From assembly GCA_900543625.1 (NCBI GenBank), contig UQSF01000003.1, forward strand, positions 57,719 through 121,718: a DNA stretch of 64,000 nucleotides, given 5' to 3'. The translations under genes were made by a program, and so were the position numbers. Shown here piece by piece: positions 24,469 through 32,856 of the stretch. This DNA comes from an uncultured Eubacteriales bacterium. Its GTDB lineage: Bacteria; Bacillota; Clostridia; Oscillospirales; Oscillospiraceae. Within the stretch, counting starts at the first letter, position 1; each line of letters begins with the position of its first letter. Under the pieces are notes generated by a model, which searched no databases, was not told where the DNA came from, and was given only the letters and a program-made list of their open reading frames with translations.

Positions 24469-26367
24469 ATGAAACACGGATTTATCAAGGTTGCAGCGGC
24501 TGCTCCCGAGATCCGGGTAGCAGACCCGATGTTCAATGCGGATGCCGTCATCCGCGCCATGGACGAGCATGCGCGGCTCGGCGTGAAGGTGCTCGTGTTC
24601 CCGGAGCTGACGCTCACGGGCGCCACCTGCGGCGATCTGTTCTACCAGAACACCCTGCTCGCGGGCGCGGCGGCCGCGCTCGAAAAGGTCGTCAAGGCGT
24701 CCGAGGGTAAGGACATGCTCGTGTTCGTCGGCCTGCCGGTCGCGCAGGGCGCGAAGGTGTATGACGCGGCGGCTGCTGTGTGCAACGGCGAGCTGCTCGG
24801 CGTCGTGCCGGCGAGCTGCCCGGGCGACAAGCATTTTGCGCTGCCCGGCGCGCTGCTCGACGATATTCAGATCGGCTCCCTCGGCCCGGTCGATTTCCAC
24901 CCGCAGCAGCTGTTCCAGCACAGCGAAGTCAGCGAGCTGAACGTCGCCGTGCTCGTCGGCGCGGACGTGTCCGCGCCGGTGTCTCCGGCCGTGCGCCACG
25001 CGCTCGCCGGTGCGACCGTGCTCGTCGAGATGGCGGGCTTCCCGATGGCGACGGACTCCGCCTGCCGCGTGACCACCGCCGTGCGCGCCGAGAGCGCGAA
25101 GCTGCACGCCGGTGTCGTGCTGGCGGCCCCCAGCTTCGGCGAGTCGAGCACCGACGCGACGTATTCCGGCCTGTGCCTCATCGCTGAGGACGGCAAGCTG
25201 CTCGAGAGCGCCGAGGACGGCTGCTCCGACGTCGTGACCGAGCTCGACGTGCAGTTGCTCATCGCCGCGCGCCGCAAGGACGCGACCTTCACCGGCGACG
25301 CTGCGTCCTACGTCGTCACCGAGTGGGGCGAGGGCGTGGAGGAGACCGTGCTTACCCGCCCGTTCGGCAAGTACCCCTACCGCCCGGACGACCCGGCCGA
25401 TTATCACGCCGCGGCCAAGCGCCTGCTGCACATGCAGGCCGCCAGCCTTGTGCGCCGCATGCAGTACGCCAATCTCAAGCACCCGGTCGTCGGCATCTCC
25501 GGCGGCGTGGACTCCACGCTCGCCGTCATCATCTGCGCCGAGGCTGTGAAGATGATGGGCCTGCCGGCCGATTATGTGAACGCCGTGACCATGCCGTGCT
25601 TCGGCACGACCGACCGCACGAAGTCCAACGCCATCATCGTGTCCGAGCAGCTCGGCGCGACCGTGCGCGTGATCGACATCGGCGAGAGCGTCATGCAGCA
25701 CTTCAAGGACATCGGCCACGACCCTGAAAATCGCAACGTCGTGTATGAAAACGCGCAGGCGCGCGAGCGCACCCAGATCCTCATGGACGTGGCCAACGGC
25801 TTTGCCGACGGCGGCATCCATGTCGGCACCGAGGACATGAGCGAGTTTGCCGACGGCTGGTGCACCTACAACGGCGACCACATCTCCATGTACGATGTCA
25901 ACGCCGGCTCCACCAAGACCATGGTGCAGATGGTCGTGCGCTACGTTGCCGAGACCACGGACGACGATGTGCTGTCCAAGGCGCTGCTGGATGTGCTCGA
26001 CACGCCGGTCAGCCCCGAGCTGCTGCCGCCGACGCGCAACGGCGAGATTGCTCAGAAGAGCGAGGATTCCGTCGGCCCATACAACCTCCAGGACTTCTTC
26101 CTGTACTATCTGGTCGATCACGGCTTCGCGCCCGAGAAGGTGCTGCGCCTGGCCGACATCGCCTACGGCGACGAGTTTGACCACGCGACGCTCAAAAAGT
26201 GGCTGCGCAGCTACTGCCGCCGCCTCTTCAGCCAGCAGTTCAAGCGCTCCTGCCTGCAGGACGGCCCGACGCTCAACGGCTTCAGTTTCTCGCCGCGCAC
26301 CGGCTTCAGCATGCCGTCCGACGGCTCGGATGCGCTGTATCTGGCGAGCGTGGACGCGCTGAAGTAA
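24469..26367 (+). CDS. nadE: NAD(+) synthetase with degenerate glutaminase domain
   Basis: A 632-residue two-domain NadE that makes NAD from deamido-NAD and ATP. The C-terminal synthetase domain is intact (P-loop GISGGVDSTLAVI, then NAVTMPCFGTTDRT, AQARERTQILMD and GTEDMSEFADGW). The N-terminal nitrilase-type glutaminase domain keeps the Glu (E46 in FPELTLTG). Where relatives have the catalytic Lys (PKxxxPNY) and Cys (EICEDLW), this protein has PASCPGD (A114) and VLVGADVS (G163). It may therefore depend on free ammonia rather than glutamine. AAAGGAAG precedes the ATG. The gene is followed by a strong terminator. Confidence 0.95.
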   Translation: MKHGFIKVAAAAPEIRVADPMFNADAVIRAMDEHARLGVKVLVFPELTLTGATCGDLFYQNTLLAGAAAALEKVVKASEGKDMLVFVGLPVAQGAKVYDAAAAVCNGELLGVVPASCPGDKHFALPGALLDDIQIGSLGPVDFHPQQLFQHSEVSELNVAVLVGADVSAPVSPAVRHALAGATVLVEMAGFPMATDSACRVTTAVRAESAKLHAGVVLAAPSFGESSTDATYSGLCLIAEDGKLLESAEDGCSDVVTELDVQLLIAARRKDATFTGDAASYVVTEWGEGVEETVLTRPFGKYPYRPDDPADYHAAAKRLLHMQAASLVRRMQYANLKHPVVGISGGVDSTLAVIICAEAVKMMGLPADYVNAVTMPCFGTTDRTKSNAIIVSEQLGATVRVIDIGESVMQHFKDIGHDPENRNVVYENAQARERTQILMDVANGFADGGIHVGTEDMSEFADGWCTYNGDHISMYDVNAGSTKTMVQMVVRYVAETTDDDVLSKALLDVLDTPVSPELLPPTRNGEIAQKSEDSVGPYNLQDFFLYYLVDHGFAPEKVLRLADIAYGDEFDHATLKKWLRSYCRRLFSQQFKRSCLQDGPTLNGFSFSPRTGFSMPSDGSDALYLASVDALK

Positions 26368-26390
26368 ACCCCGTTATAAAAAACTGTCAT

Positions 26391-26428
26391 GAGCGGATGT
26401 GCAAAGTTTGTACATCCGCTCTTGATTT
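26391..26428 (+). terminator. terminator of nadE
   Basis: A 10-bp stem GAGCGGATGT/ACATCCGCTC with additional inner pairing, followed by TTGATTTTTT. Confidence 0.9.
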
Positions 26429-26505
26429 TTTGCGCCGGATTGGGTATCATACTCGTGCGCTATATCCCGCCCGGAGCGGGAACAGCAGCTTAGGAGGTAT
26501 AAAAA

Positions 26506-27102
26506 ATGAACAACAGCAATGGTAAGACCCGGCGTCTGGCTGGGCTTGCACTCTTCACCGCCATCGTCGTCGTGCTGCAGCTGCTCGGCAGCTTCATCAA
26601 GGTCGGCCCGTTTGCCGTGTCGCTCGTGCTGATCCCGATCGTGGTCGGCGCGGCCGTTTACGGCGTGAAAGCCGGTGCCTGGCTCGGCTTCGTGTTTGGC
26701 GTCGTCGTAACGATCGCCGTCGTCACCGGCGCAGATGCCGGCGGCTACATCATGTTTTCCGCGCGTCCGGTCATGACCGTGATCGTCTGCCTGCTCAAGG
26801 GCACCGCAGCCGGTTATGTCGCGGGCCTTGTCTATCGCGCCATCAGCAAAAAGAATGCACTCGCCGGCGTGATCGTCGCGGCCGCTGCCGCGCCGGTCGT
26901 CAATACCGGCCTGTTCGTGCTCGCCATGCTGCTGTTCTACCAGCCGCAGCTTCAGGCGTGGGCGGGTGACACCGCCGTGGCGACCTATATCGTCACGGGT
27001 CTCGTGGGCGTGAACTTCCTGCTCGAGCTGGGCGTGAACCTCGTCCTGAGCCCGACCATTACCCGGCTGATCGCAGCCGGCAAGAAGGGTCCGGTGGACT
27101 GA
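26506..27102 (+). CDS. ECF transporter S component, probably for pantothenate
   Basis: A 198-residue membrane protein with about six helices and the short cytoplasmic N-terminus (TRRLAGLALFTAIVVVLQ) of ECF S components, the substrate-binding subunit that docks on the shared EcfAAT energising module. It is followed after one base by coaX, the pantothenate kinase gene, so pantothenate (PanT) is the likely vitamin. This is inferred from gene order only. TAGGAGG lies 8 bases upstream of the ATG. Confidence 0.85.
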   Translation: MNNSNGKTRRLAGLALFTAIVVVLQLLGSFIKVGPFAVSLVLIPIVVGAAVYGVKAGAWLGFVFGVVVTIAVVTGADAGGYIMFSARPVMTVIVCLLKGTAAGYVAGLVYRAISKKNALAGVIVAAAAAPVVNTGLFVLAMLLFYQPQLQAWAGDTAVATYIVTGLVGVNFLLELGVNLVLSPTITRLIAAGKKGPVD

Positions 27103-27103
27103 T

Positions 27104-27877
27104 ATGCTTCTGGCTCTGGACGTTGGCAATACAAACATTGTGATCGGTTTTCTCGATGCGTCGGGCATCCGCAACATTGCCCGTCTGGAGACCGACCGTG
27201 ATAAGACCGCGCACGAGTATGCGATCTCGCTGCGGCAGGTGATCGAGTTTTCCGGCATCGCGCCGGAGGATGTCGACGGGGCGATCCTGTCGTCCGTCGT
27301 GCCGCCGATCAACGGCGCGCTCGTTGCCGCCGTGCGCATGATCACGGGCATCCGCCCGCTCGTCGTCGGCCCCGGCATGAAGACCGGGCTGAACATCGCG
27401 CTCGACAACCCCGCCACCATGGGCAGCGACCTTGTGGTCGGCGCGGCCGCAGCGCTTGCGATGCACGCGCCTCCGCTCATTATCATCGACATGGGCACGG
27501 CCACCACCATGACGGTCATCGACCGTGAGGCGCGTGTCCTCGGCGGCGCGATCATCCCCGGTGTGGGCATCTCGCTCGAGGCGCTCGCAAGCGGCACGTC
27601 GCAGCTGCCGCACATCTCGCTCGACGCACCGAAAAAGTGCATCAGCACCGACACCATCGAGGCCATGCGCTCCGGCAGCGTCTACGGTACGGCCGCCATG
27701 CTCGACGGTATGATCGAGCGCATGGAGGATGAGCTCGGCGAGTCTGCGACCGTCATCGCGACCGGCGGCCTCGGCGGCATCGTCATCCCGCACTGCCGGC
27801 GCGAGGTCATCTATGAAAAGAACCTGCTGCTCAACGGGCTGTGGGAACTGTACCAGAAAAATAAGCGCAAGCGCTGA
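27104..27877 (+). CDS. coaX: type III pantothenate kinase
   Basis: A 257-residue ASKHA-fold kinase that phosphorylates pantothenate, the first step of CoA synthesis. N-terminal phosphate motif DVGNTNIVIG, substrate motif GSDLVVGAAAA, catalytic IDMGTATTMTVID and adenine-binding ATGGLGGIV are all present. It requires a monovalent cation and resists feedback by CoA. Placed directly after the ECF S component, it would trap imported pantothenate. Confidence 0.96.
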   Translation: MLLALDVGNTNIVIGFLDASGIRNIARLETDRDKTAHEYAISLRQVIEFSGIAPEDVDGAILSSVVPPINGALVAAVRMITGIRPLVVGPGMKTGLNIALDNPATMGSDLVVGAAAALAMHAPPLIIIDMGTATTMTVIDREARVLGGAIIPGVGISLEALASGTSQLPHISLDAPKKCISTDTIEAMRSGSVYGTAAMLDGMIERMEDELGESATVIATGGLGGIVIPHCRREVIYEKNLLLNGLWELYQKNKRKR

Positions 27878-27892
27878 GCGCGCGCACCGACG

Positions 27893-27934
27893 CATCGGCG
27901 TCACGGAGGCAGCTCCGTGACGCCGATGTTTTTT
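27893..27934 (+). terminator. terminator of the panT-coaX operon
   Basis: A perfect 16-bp stem CATCGGCGTCACGGAG with loop GCAG, followed by TTTTTT. Confidence 0.92.
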
Positions 27935-28119
27935 GGCCCGCACGCCCTGTGCTGATTCACATTATGTAAACCAGCCTCCGAAGCCTGCGTCGAACCCTGT
28001 CGAACGTGATTACCTAGCCGACAAATGCGGGCAGGATGTGAATTCTTAGCATATCTTAGCACAAAATTTGCGCAATTTTGCGCGTAAGGCAAGCGGAAAG
28101 CGCGCAGAGGCAAGCGAAC
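27935..28119. other. intergenic region with a possible pseudoknot-forming element
   Basis: No gene is visible here. GCCCGCA (27936-27942) can pair with TGCGGGC (28027-28033), and GATTCACAT (27954-27962) with ATGTGAAT (28037-28044). The two pairings interleave. Between them lies a direct repeat GTCGAAC-CCT-GTCGAAC. The flanking base composition is much more AT-rich than the genes. No known RNA family was recognised. Confidence 0.4.
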
Positions 28120-28159
28120 CTGCACGAAGAGCCGCCCGAAAGGGCGGCTCTTCGTGCAG
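28120..28159 (-). terminator. perfect 18-bp hairpin after the CDF transporter gene
   Basis: A perfect 18-bp stem closed by GAAA. T-runs are weak on both sides, so it may act as a terminator or RNA-stabilising hairpin. Confidence 0.6.
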
Positions 28160-28195
28160 TGTATATCCGCTTTTCCGGCGCGATCGCCGCGCGTC

Positions 28196-29083
28196 TTACG
28201 CGGGGTTGACGTGCACGGTGCAGTGCTTGACGTCCGGGAAATCGTGTTCGAGCTCATGGTGCACGCGCTCTGCGATAGCGTGCGCGTCGCGCAGCGGCAG
28301 TGCACCGTCGACCGCGATCTCGGCATCGACATACGTCCGGCTGCCGAACAGCCGCGTCTTGAGATCGTCCACGCGCACGACACCGGGGGTGCGCAGCATC
28401 GTCCGGCGCATGGCGGCGACGGTGTCGGTGTCAGCCGCGCGGTCGACGAGACGGTCGATGCTCTCGCGGAAGATACCGAAGGCCACCTTGAAGATGAACA
28501 GGCAGATGACGATCGACGCGATGGGGTCGAGGATCGGCAGGCCAAGGCGCGCGCCGAGCACGCCCGCAAAGCTGCCGATGGACGACAGCGCATCCGAGCG
28601 GTGATGCCATGCCTCGGCCTTGAGCGACACGGAGCGGATGCGCTTGGCGGCTGCGATCGTGTACCAGTACAGCGCCTCCTTGACGACGATGGACACCACC
28701 GCCGCGATGAGCGCGAGCATGCCGGGGGCGGCGAGCGTTTCGCCGTGGAGGATCTTCGTGATGCCAGTGTAGCCGATGGCAGCGCCGACGAGCACGAGAA
28801 TATTGCCGAGCAGGATCGAGGCGATGCACTCGAGCTTTTCGTGCCCGTAGGGATGGCTGGCGTCGGCCGCCTTGTTGGAAAAGATTGCGCCGATCATCAC
28901 GATCAGCGAGCCGAGGATGTCAGACGCCGAGTGCACGGCGTCGGCCACTATGGCCGACGAGTGCGCCACGATGCCGGCGACGAGCTTGAACACCGTCAGC
29001 GCGGCGTTGCAGACGATGCCGACGGTGGATACCTGCATGGTCACGCGCTTGGCATCATCGGGTGCGGAAGCGGTTTCACGCAT
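28196..29083 (-). CDS. cation diffusion facilitator family metal exporter
   Basis: A 295-residue CDF exporter with six transmembrane helices and a cytoplasmic C-terminal domain. The transport site is recognisable as ADAVHSASD in helix 2 and the HHRSD motif in helix 5. The start MRETASAPDD is fixed by AAAGGAG. The leader carries a probable NiCo riboswitch with an intrinsic terminator, which points to Co(II), Ni(II) or Fe(II) as the exported metal. The C-terminal domain ends with HCTVHVNPA, a typical CDF dimer-domain metal site. Confidence 0.94.
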   Translation of the reverse strand: MRETASAPDDAKRVTMQVSTVGIVCNAALTVFKLVAGIVAHSSAIVADAVHSASDILGSLIVMIGAIFSNKAADASHPYGHEKLECIASILLGNILVLVGAAIGYTGITKILHGETLAAPGMLALIAAVVSIVVKEALYWYTIAAAKRIRSVSLKAEAWHHRSDALSSIGSFAGVLGARLGLPILDPIASIVICLFIFKVAFGIFRESIDRLVDRAADTDTVAAMRRTMLRTPGVVRVDDLKTRLFGSRTYVDAEIAVDGALPLRDAHAIAERVHHELEHDFPDVKHCTVHVNPA

Positions 29084-29106
29084 GAAAAAAGACTCCTTTC
29101 TGAATA

Positions 29107-29203
29107 AAAAAGCGCCTGCGGGGCATGAAGTCCCACAGACGCGGTGATCTCTGTCTGCTGCGGCGCGGACGCCGCCCGGCCGTTTCCGGCCTGTCATTAG
29201 ACG
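29107..29203 (-). promoter_or_regulatory. probable NiCo (czcD-type) riboswitch with terminator
   Basis: On the minus strand the leader reads GACAGGCC...GGCCGGGCGGCG, then AGCAGACAGAGATCACCGC, then TCTGTGGGAC. Order and conserved blocks match my memory of the Clostridium NiCo aptamer (CCGGGCTGCG, ACAGATGATTACACGC, CTGTGGGACAG). The last arm (29130-29142) can instead pair with 29112-29124 to form a terminator followed by TTTTTT (29106-29111). Metal binding would favour the aptamer and allow expression of the CDF exporter. The match was not tested against a covariance model. Confidence 0.75.
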
Positions 29204-29205
29204 CG

Positions 29206-29234
29206 AGTATAGCACGGGCGTGGCCCGCCGTCAA
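29206..29234 (-). promoter_or_regulatory. promoter of the riboswitch-CDF transcript
   Basis: On the minus strand TTGACG and TATACT are separated by 17 bases, directly upstream of the aptamer. Confidence 0.8.
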
Positions 29235-29251
29235 GCGGTAGTTTTGTTTTT

Positions 29252-29872
29252 TCACCGGCGCAGCCAGTGCACACCGGCGCGGCGGAGCTTTGCCCCCAGG
29301 ATGAGCGCGATCTGCACCGGAACGCCGACGAAGAACACGGCCCAGATGTTATATTCTAGGTACTGGAAATAAAACGCGGTGATCATGCTCCATACGAACA
29401 GTGACGCGAACACGCACTGCAGCACCGCCTCACCCTTCCAGTGGCGGGAGAAAAGGAACGCCACGGCGAACGACACTGGCACCGCCCACACGAACGCCAT
29501 CCAGTACATCTTGCCGATACTGAACTGCGAGTACAAAAACACGACGACCGCAACGACCCACACCATCGTCACCCACATGGCGGCGATGAGCATTTTCTGC
29601 ATCAGGTATGCGTCGCGCTTTTTTTCGCGGCCGGCCGCCTCGGCGAGCGCGCTGGCAACGCCGTCCTCGGTCAGCAGATCGTCCACACGCAGCCCGTAGA
29701 GGTCGGCGATGGTCTTGAGCATGACGACATCGGGTAGGGAGTCGCCCCGCTCCCACTTGGACACGGCCTTGTCGGAGTAATTGAAGCGCGCGGCAAACTC
29801 GGCCTGCGTCAGATTTTCTTCTTTTCTCAGCTCGGCTAAATTGGCGGCGAGCGCGCCTCTCACATCTTCCAT
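29252..29872 (-). CDS. XRE-family HTH regulator fused to a membrane domain
   Basis: A 206-residue protein. Residues 8-65 are a Cro/C1-type HTH (LTQAEFAARFNYSDKAVSKWERGDSLPD). A linker follows, then four predicted transmembrane helices (about 92-200). The C-terminus is basic (LRRAGVHWLRR). Such proteins are membrane-tethered DNA-binding regulators of unknown signal in Clostridia. The -10 box TATACT (29884-29879) lies only 6 bases upstream of the ATG and no ribosome binding site exists, so the mRNA is probably leaderless. A paralogue with the same layout is at 53529-54113. Confidence 0.88.
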   Translation of the reverse strand: MEDVRGALAANLAELRKEENLTQAEFAARFNYSDKAVSKWERGDSLPDVVMLKTIADLYGLRVDDLLTEDGVASALAEAAGREKKRDAYLMQKMLIAAMWVTMVWVVAVVVFLYSQFSIGKMYWMAFVWAVPVSFAVAFLFSRHWKGEAVLQCVFASLFVWSMITAFYFQYLEYNIWAVFFVGVPVQIALILGAKLRRAGVHWLRR

Positions 29873-29878
29873 GGTATG

Positions 29879-29907
29879 AGTATACCACAGCGCGTGCCAC
29901 ACCGCAA
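29879..29907 (-). promoter_or_regulatory. promoter giving a leaderless mRNA
   Basis: On the minus strand TTGCGG and TATACT are separated by 17 bases. The expected start of transcription coincides with the A of the ATG at 29872. Confidence 0.6.
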
Positions 29908-30091
29908 GCCTGGCAAAATCCCAGATACAGGGATTCTCCTGCCGGTAGAATCGGCTTCTCTCAACATTTCTACCGGTCGAAAGGGGGGAGGATGCGTTTT
30001 CAAACCTCTTGCCGTATAATGAAAACAAGAAAAAACCGGGATTTGCCCGACGATGTGCACGCCGGGGCTGCCCGCAAGGAGTATGAGATCT

Positions 30092-32785
30092 ATGCGCAAA
30101 CAACATTTCCGTCTTCCACCATGGCGGCGCAAGCCGACGGCGGACGAGGCCGCGCCGGACATCGCCGACAGCGAACTGGTGCCCTCCGAGAGCGCCGCGC
30201 AGCCGACGCGCCGCAAGCACGGCAAGCGCACCTATGTCATCGGCGGCGTGCTGCTGGCACTGGCGATCGCGGCGGCGGTGGCGCTGCCCGGTGCGGTCGA
30301 TACCGACGACGGCGCCGGCGGGGCGAGCACCACGCTCGCGCGTCCGGACGGCGATCCCTCCGGTCAGAGCGCCGAGGACAACATTTATATTACGACCGGC
30401 GTCATGGATCAGGAGACCTACCGCTCCGAGACCGTCGGGCAGACGAAGGCGAAGGTCGGCTTCATTGACTATAACCAGAACGTGCACAACGTGCGCGTCG
30501 TGACGAGTGACAGCGTCTTCACCGAGGCCATCAGTACGAGTATGTTCGTCAAGCTCGGCGAGCAGAAATATTTTAAGGACGGTGCGATCCTTGTGCGCAA
30601 GGCGAGCTCCGTCTCCGCCGACAGCGCGACGTGGAGCGACCAGATCGTGGCCATCTCGCAGCAGGACTATCAGGATGCCTACGGGCAGGATCCGCGCAAC
30701 CTCAGCAACTACGTCATCAGTCAGGACACGGTGCAAAACCCGACCATGACCGCAAATGACGACGGCACGTACACCCTCACCTTTGACCTCGAGCCTGCGG
30801 GCGCGAGCGCATACTATAAGCATCAGGTGCGCACGTACAGCGGCGCGTCGAAAAACCCCGAGTTTACGGCTGTGCACATGGTCTGGACGATCGACGCCAA
30901 CTGGGATCTGCTGCAGATGGACACTGTGGAGAGCTATTCCGTGTCCATGTCCGGTCTCGGCAGTCTCAACTGCACGAGCACGCTCACGGAGACGTTCACG
31001 GACTTCGGCGCCGTGACCGACGACCAGACGGAGTTCCAGCACTATCTCGCCACCCAGTACGACCCCAACAACCTCGGCAAGCTCTCCGACGGCGGGCAGG
31101 ACACGCAGGCCATGGTGCGCGACTTCTTCCGCCGCACGCCGAACTACAGCCTCACCGTCACCGCCAACGGCCAGTCCTACGGCCTGACGGCACATATGGA
31201 TATTGACCAGACCACCTTCCAGCTGCGCGGCAATGTCGCGGGCGTCGACCTCTTCGCCGCCTACAGCAACGAGCGGGTGTACATCGCCTTCGGCAGCCAG
31301 AAGATCACCCTGCGCGCGAGTGACACGCTCGACGCGGCGCGCACGGTGGCGGGCTATCTCGGCGTGCAGATCCCGGACATCTCGCTCGATTCCGCCGGCA
31401 TGGCTGCGCTGACGAAAAACGTCACCATGCAGGAGACCGCCAACGGCATGAACATCCGCCTCAACGACCCGATGATCTCCGGCACGGTGCAGCTGACCGA
31501 TCCCGACGCGCTGCGCCTGACGCGCGCGGACGTGTCGCTCAACCTCGGCGGCGCACGTATGCGCATCGCGGCCACGCCGTACTACGGCGGCTTCCGGGTG
31601 CAGTCGCTCGACGGCTACACCGATCTGACCGGCGCGCTGAGTCTCGTCAGCCCCCTCATGGATGCGGCCACCGCCAGGACCGCGACCTTTGACGTCGCGC
31701 TCAGCGGCCCGCTGAGTCTCTCGGGCACGGCCACCGTGACCCGCACCTCCGGCGGCTATGACGCCGCGCTCACCACCTCGGTCGACGGCGTGACCGTCAC
31801 GGCCGAGTACATCGGCGGCACGGTCTACGTCTCCGCCGGCAACATCCACGTCAGCGGCACGGGCAGCGAGATCCGGGAGCTCGTCGCGTGGGCGGGCAAG
31901 CTCGCCGGTGTGAGCGGAGCGGACGCCGCGGGCAGCGCTTATGCGCAGTTTTTCCGTGAGCTCACGCCGCAGTCCGCCGTTGACAGCATCCGCGGCCTGA
32001 CGTGGTCGAACAATGCCCTGCATGCGCAGCTGAACATCGCGGGCACGGATGTGTCCGCCGCCCTCTCGGCCGACAGCGTAAGTGTTACGGCTGCTGGCTG
32101 GACGGTGCGCGTGACGATCACCGGCACGTCCGGCAGTGCCGCCGCGCTCAGCCCCACGAGTGGAAATTATGTCACGCTCTCGCAGCTGCAGCCCTTCGCC
32201 CCCGTGCTTGAGCGCTATGTCGGCGCGCAGGCCATGGGCATGGACGCGACGGTGAGCGTCAACGGCTACAGCCTTGACACCGACGTCGTGCTCTCGCTCG
32301 GCAAGCCCGTCGCGGCGCGCGCCGTGTCGAAGATCCTCGGCCGCGACCTGACCGTCACGTTCTGGAACGACCGCGTGTACATCGACTATGGTTGGCACCA
32401 CGTCACGGCGTCGATGGATTCGCTCGAGCGCGCGCTCTACGCCGTGCTCACGATCACGCCGGGCGTCGACCGCCAGACGGTGCAAAACGCCATCGAGGCG
32501 TACACCTACTTCTTCGAGCACCTGTCGTTCGCGAGCGTTGTCGGCGCGATCTCGGACTTCGGCTATGCCGACGGTGCGCTGAACATCACGGCGAATATCG
32601 CGGCCTCGCCGCTGTACATCTCGCTCACGCCGAGCCGGATCACACTGCGCACGCAGGTCGATGCGGCCAACCTCACCGTCACGGCCGCGCCGGGCAGCGC
32701 CTATGCCGCCGCGCCGGATCTTGCGCCGCAGGGCGGCAGCTACCGCAACCTCGACGATTTCCTCGCCCTGTTCCCGAGCTGGTAA
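30092..32785 (+). CDS. large membrane-anchored extracellular protein of unknown function
   Basis: An 897-residue protein. The start at 30092 is chosen for AAGGAG 10 bases upstream. A short basic and acidic cytoplasmic N-terminus (1-46) is followed by one transmembrane helix (about 48-66) and more than 800 extracellular residues, rich in Thr, Ser, Ala and Gly and almost free of Cys. After a first domain (about 80-340) come several segments with related wording, such as YSLTVTANGQSYGLTA, DVALSGPLSLSGTATV and AQLNIAGTDVSAALSADS. This suggests repeated beta-rich modules of about 100-130 residues, possibly lipoprotein- or lipid-carrier-like. No enzymatic motif is visible. Function unknown. It is followed by a strong hairpin shared with spo0A. 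Confidence 0.8.
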   Translation: MRKQHFRLPPWRRKPTADEAAPDIADSELVPSESAAQPTRRKHGKRTYVIGGVLLALAIAAAVALPGAVDTDDGAGGASTTLARPDGDPSGQSAEDNIYITTGVMDQETYRSETVGQTKAKVGFIDYNQNVHNVRVVTSDSVFTEAISTSMFVKLGEQKYFKDGAILVRKASSVSADSATWSDQIVAISQQDYQDAYGQDPRNLSNYVISQDTVQNPTMTANDDGTYTLTFDLEPAGASAYYKHQVRTYSGASKNPEFTAVHMVWTIDANWDLLQMDTVESYSVSMSGLGSLNCTSTLTETFTDFGAVTDDQTEFQHYLATQYDPNNLGKLSDGGQDTQAMVRDFFRRTPNYSLTVTANGQSYGLTAHMDIDQTTFQLRGNVAGVDLFAAYSNERVYIAFGSQKITLRASDTLDAARTVAGYLGVQIPDISLDSAGMAALTKNVTMQETANGMNIRLNDPMISGTVQLTDPDALRLTRADVSLNLGGARMRIAATPYYGGFRVQSLDGYTDLTGALSLVSPLMDAATARTATFDVALSGPLSLSGTATVTRTSGGYDAALTTSVDGVTVTAEYIGGTVYVSAGNIHVSGTGSEIRELVAWAGKLAGVSGADAAGSAYAQFFRELTPQSAVDSIRGLTWSNNALHAQLNIAGTDVSAALSADSVSVTAAGWTVRVTITGTSGSAAALSPTSGNYVTLSQLQPFAPVLERYVGAQAMGMDATVSVNGYSLDTDVVLSLGKPVAARAVSKILGRDLTVTFWNDRVYIDYGWHHVTASMDSLERALYAVLTITPGVDRQTVQNAIEAYTYFFEHLSFASVVGAISDFGYADGALNITANIAASPLYISLTPSRITLRTQVDAANLTVTAAPGSAYAAAPDLAPQGGSYRNLDDFLALFPSW

Positions 32786-32794
32786 GCCCGGGCA

Positions 32795-32855
32795 GCGCGT
32801 GCGCTGCAGTCAGGCCGCAAACCTCTTTTTCAAAAAAGCAGTACTTTTTTGACAG
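32795..32855 (-). repeat. partial copy of the palindrome-flanked structured element
   Basis: On the minus strand it has the 5' module (TGTCAAAAAAGTA...TTTTTTGA) and a 27-base stretch identical to 48803-48829, then stops. The terminator hairpin at 32857-32892 precedes it in the same relative position as in the complete copies. Confidence 0.8.
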
Positions 32856-32856
32856 A

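Noticed and set aside
27936..28044. 6S RNA, tmRNA or tRNA in the coaX downstream region
   Set aside because: Short phrases such as GGTTCGA suggested it, but no cloverleaf, tag reading frame or 6S bubble could be drawn.
29873..32521. Upstream extension of the minus-strand HTH gene to over 1000 codons
   Set aside because: The extension is antisense to the 897-residue protein gene. The HTH domain starts at the ATG at 29872, which is set by the promoter position.
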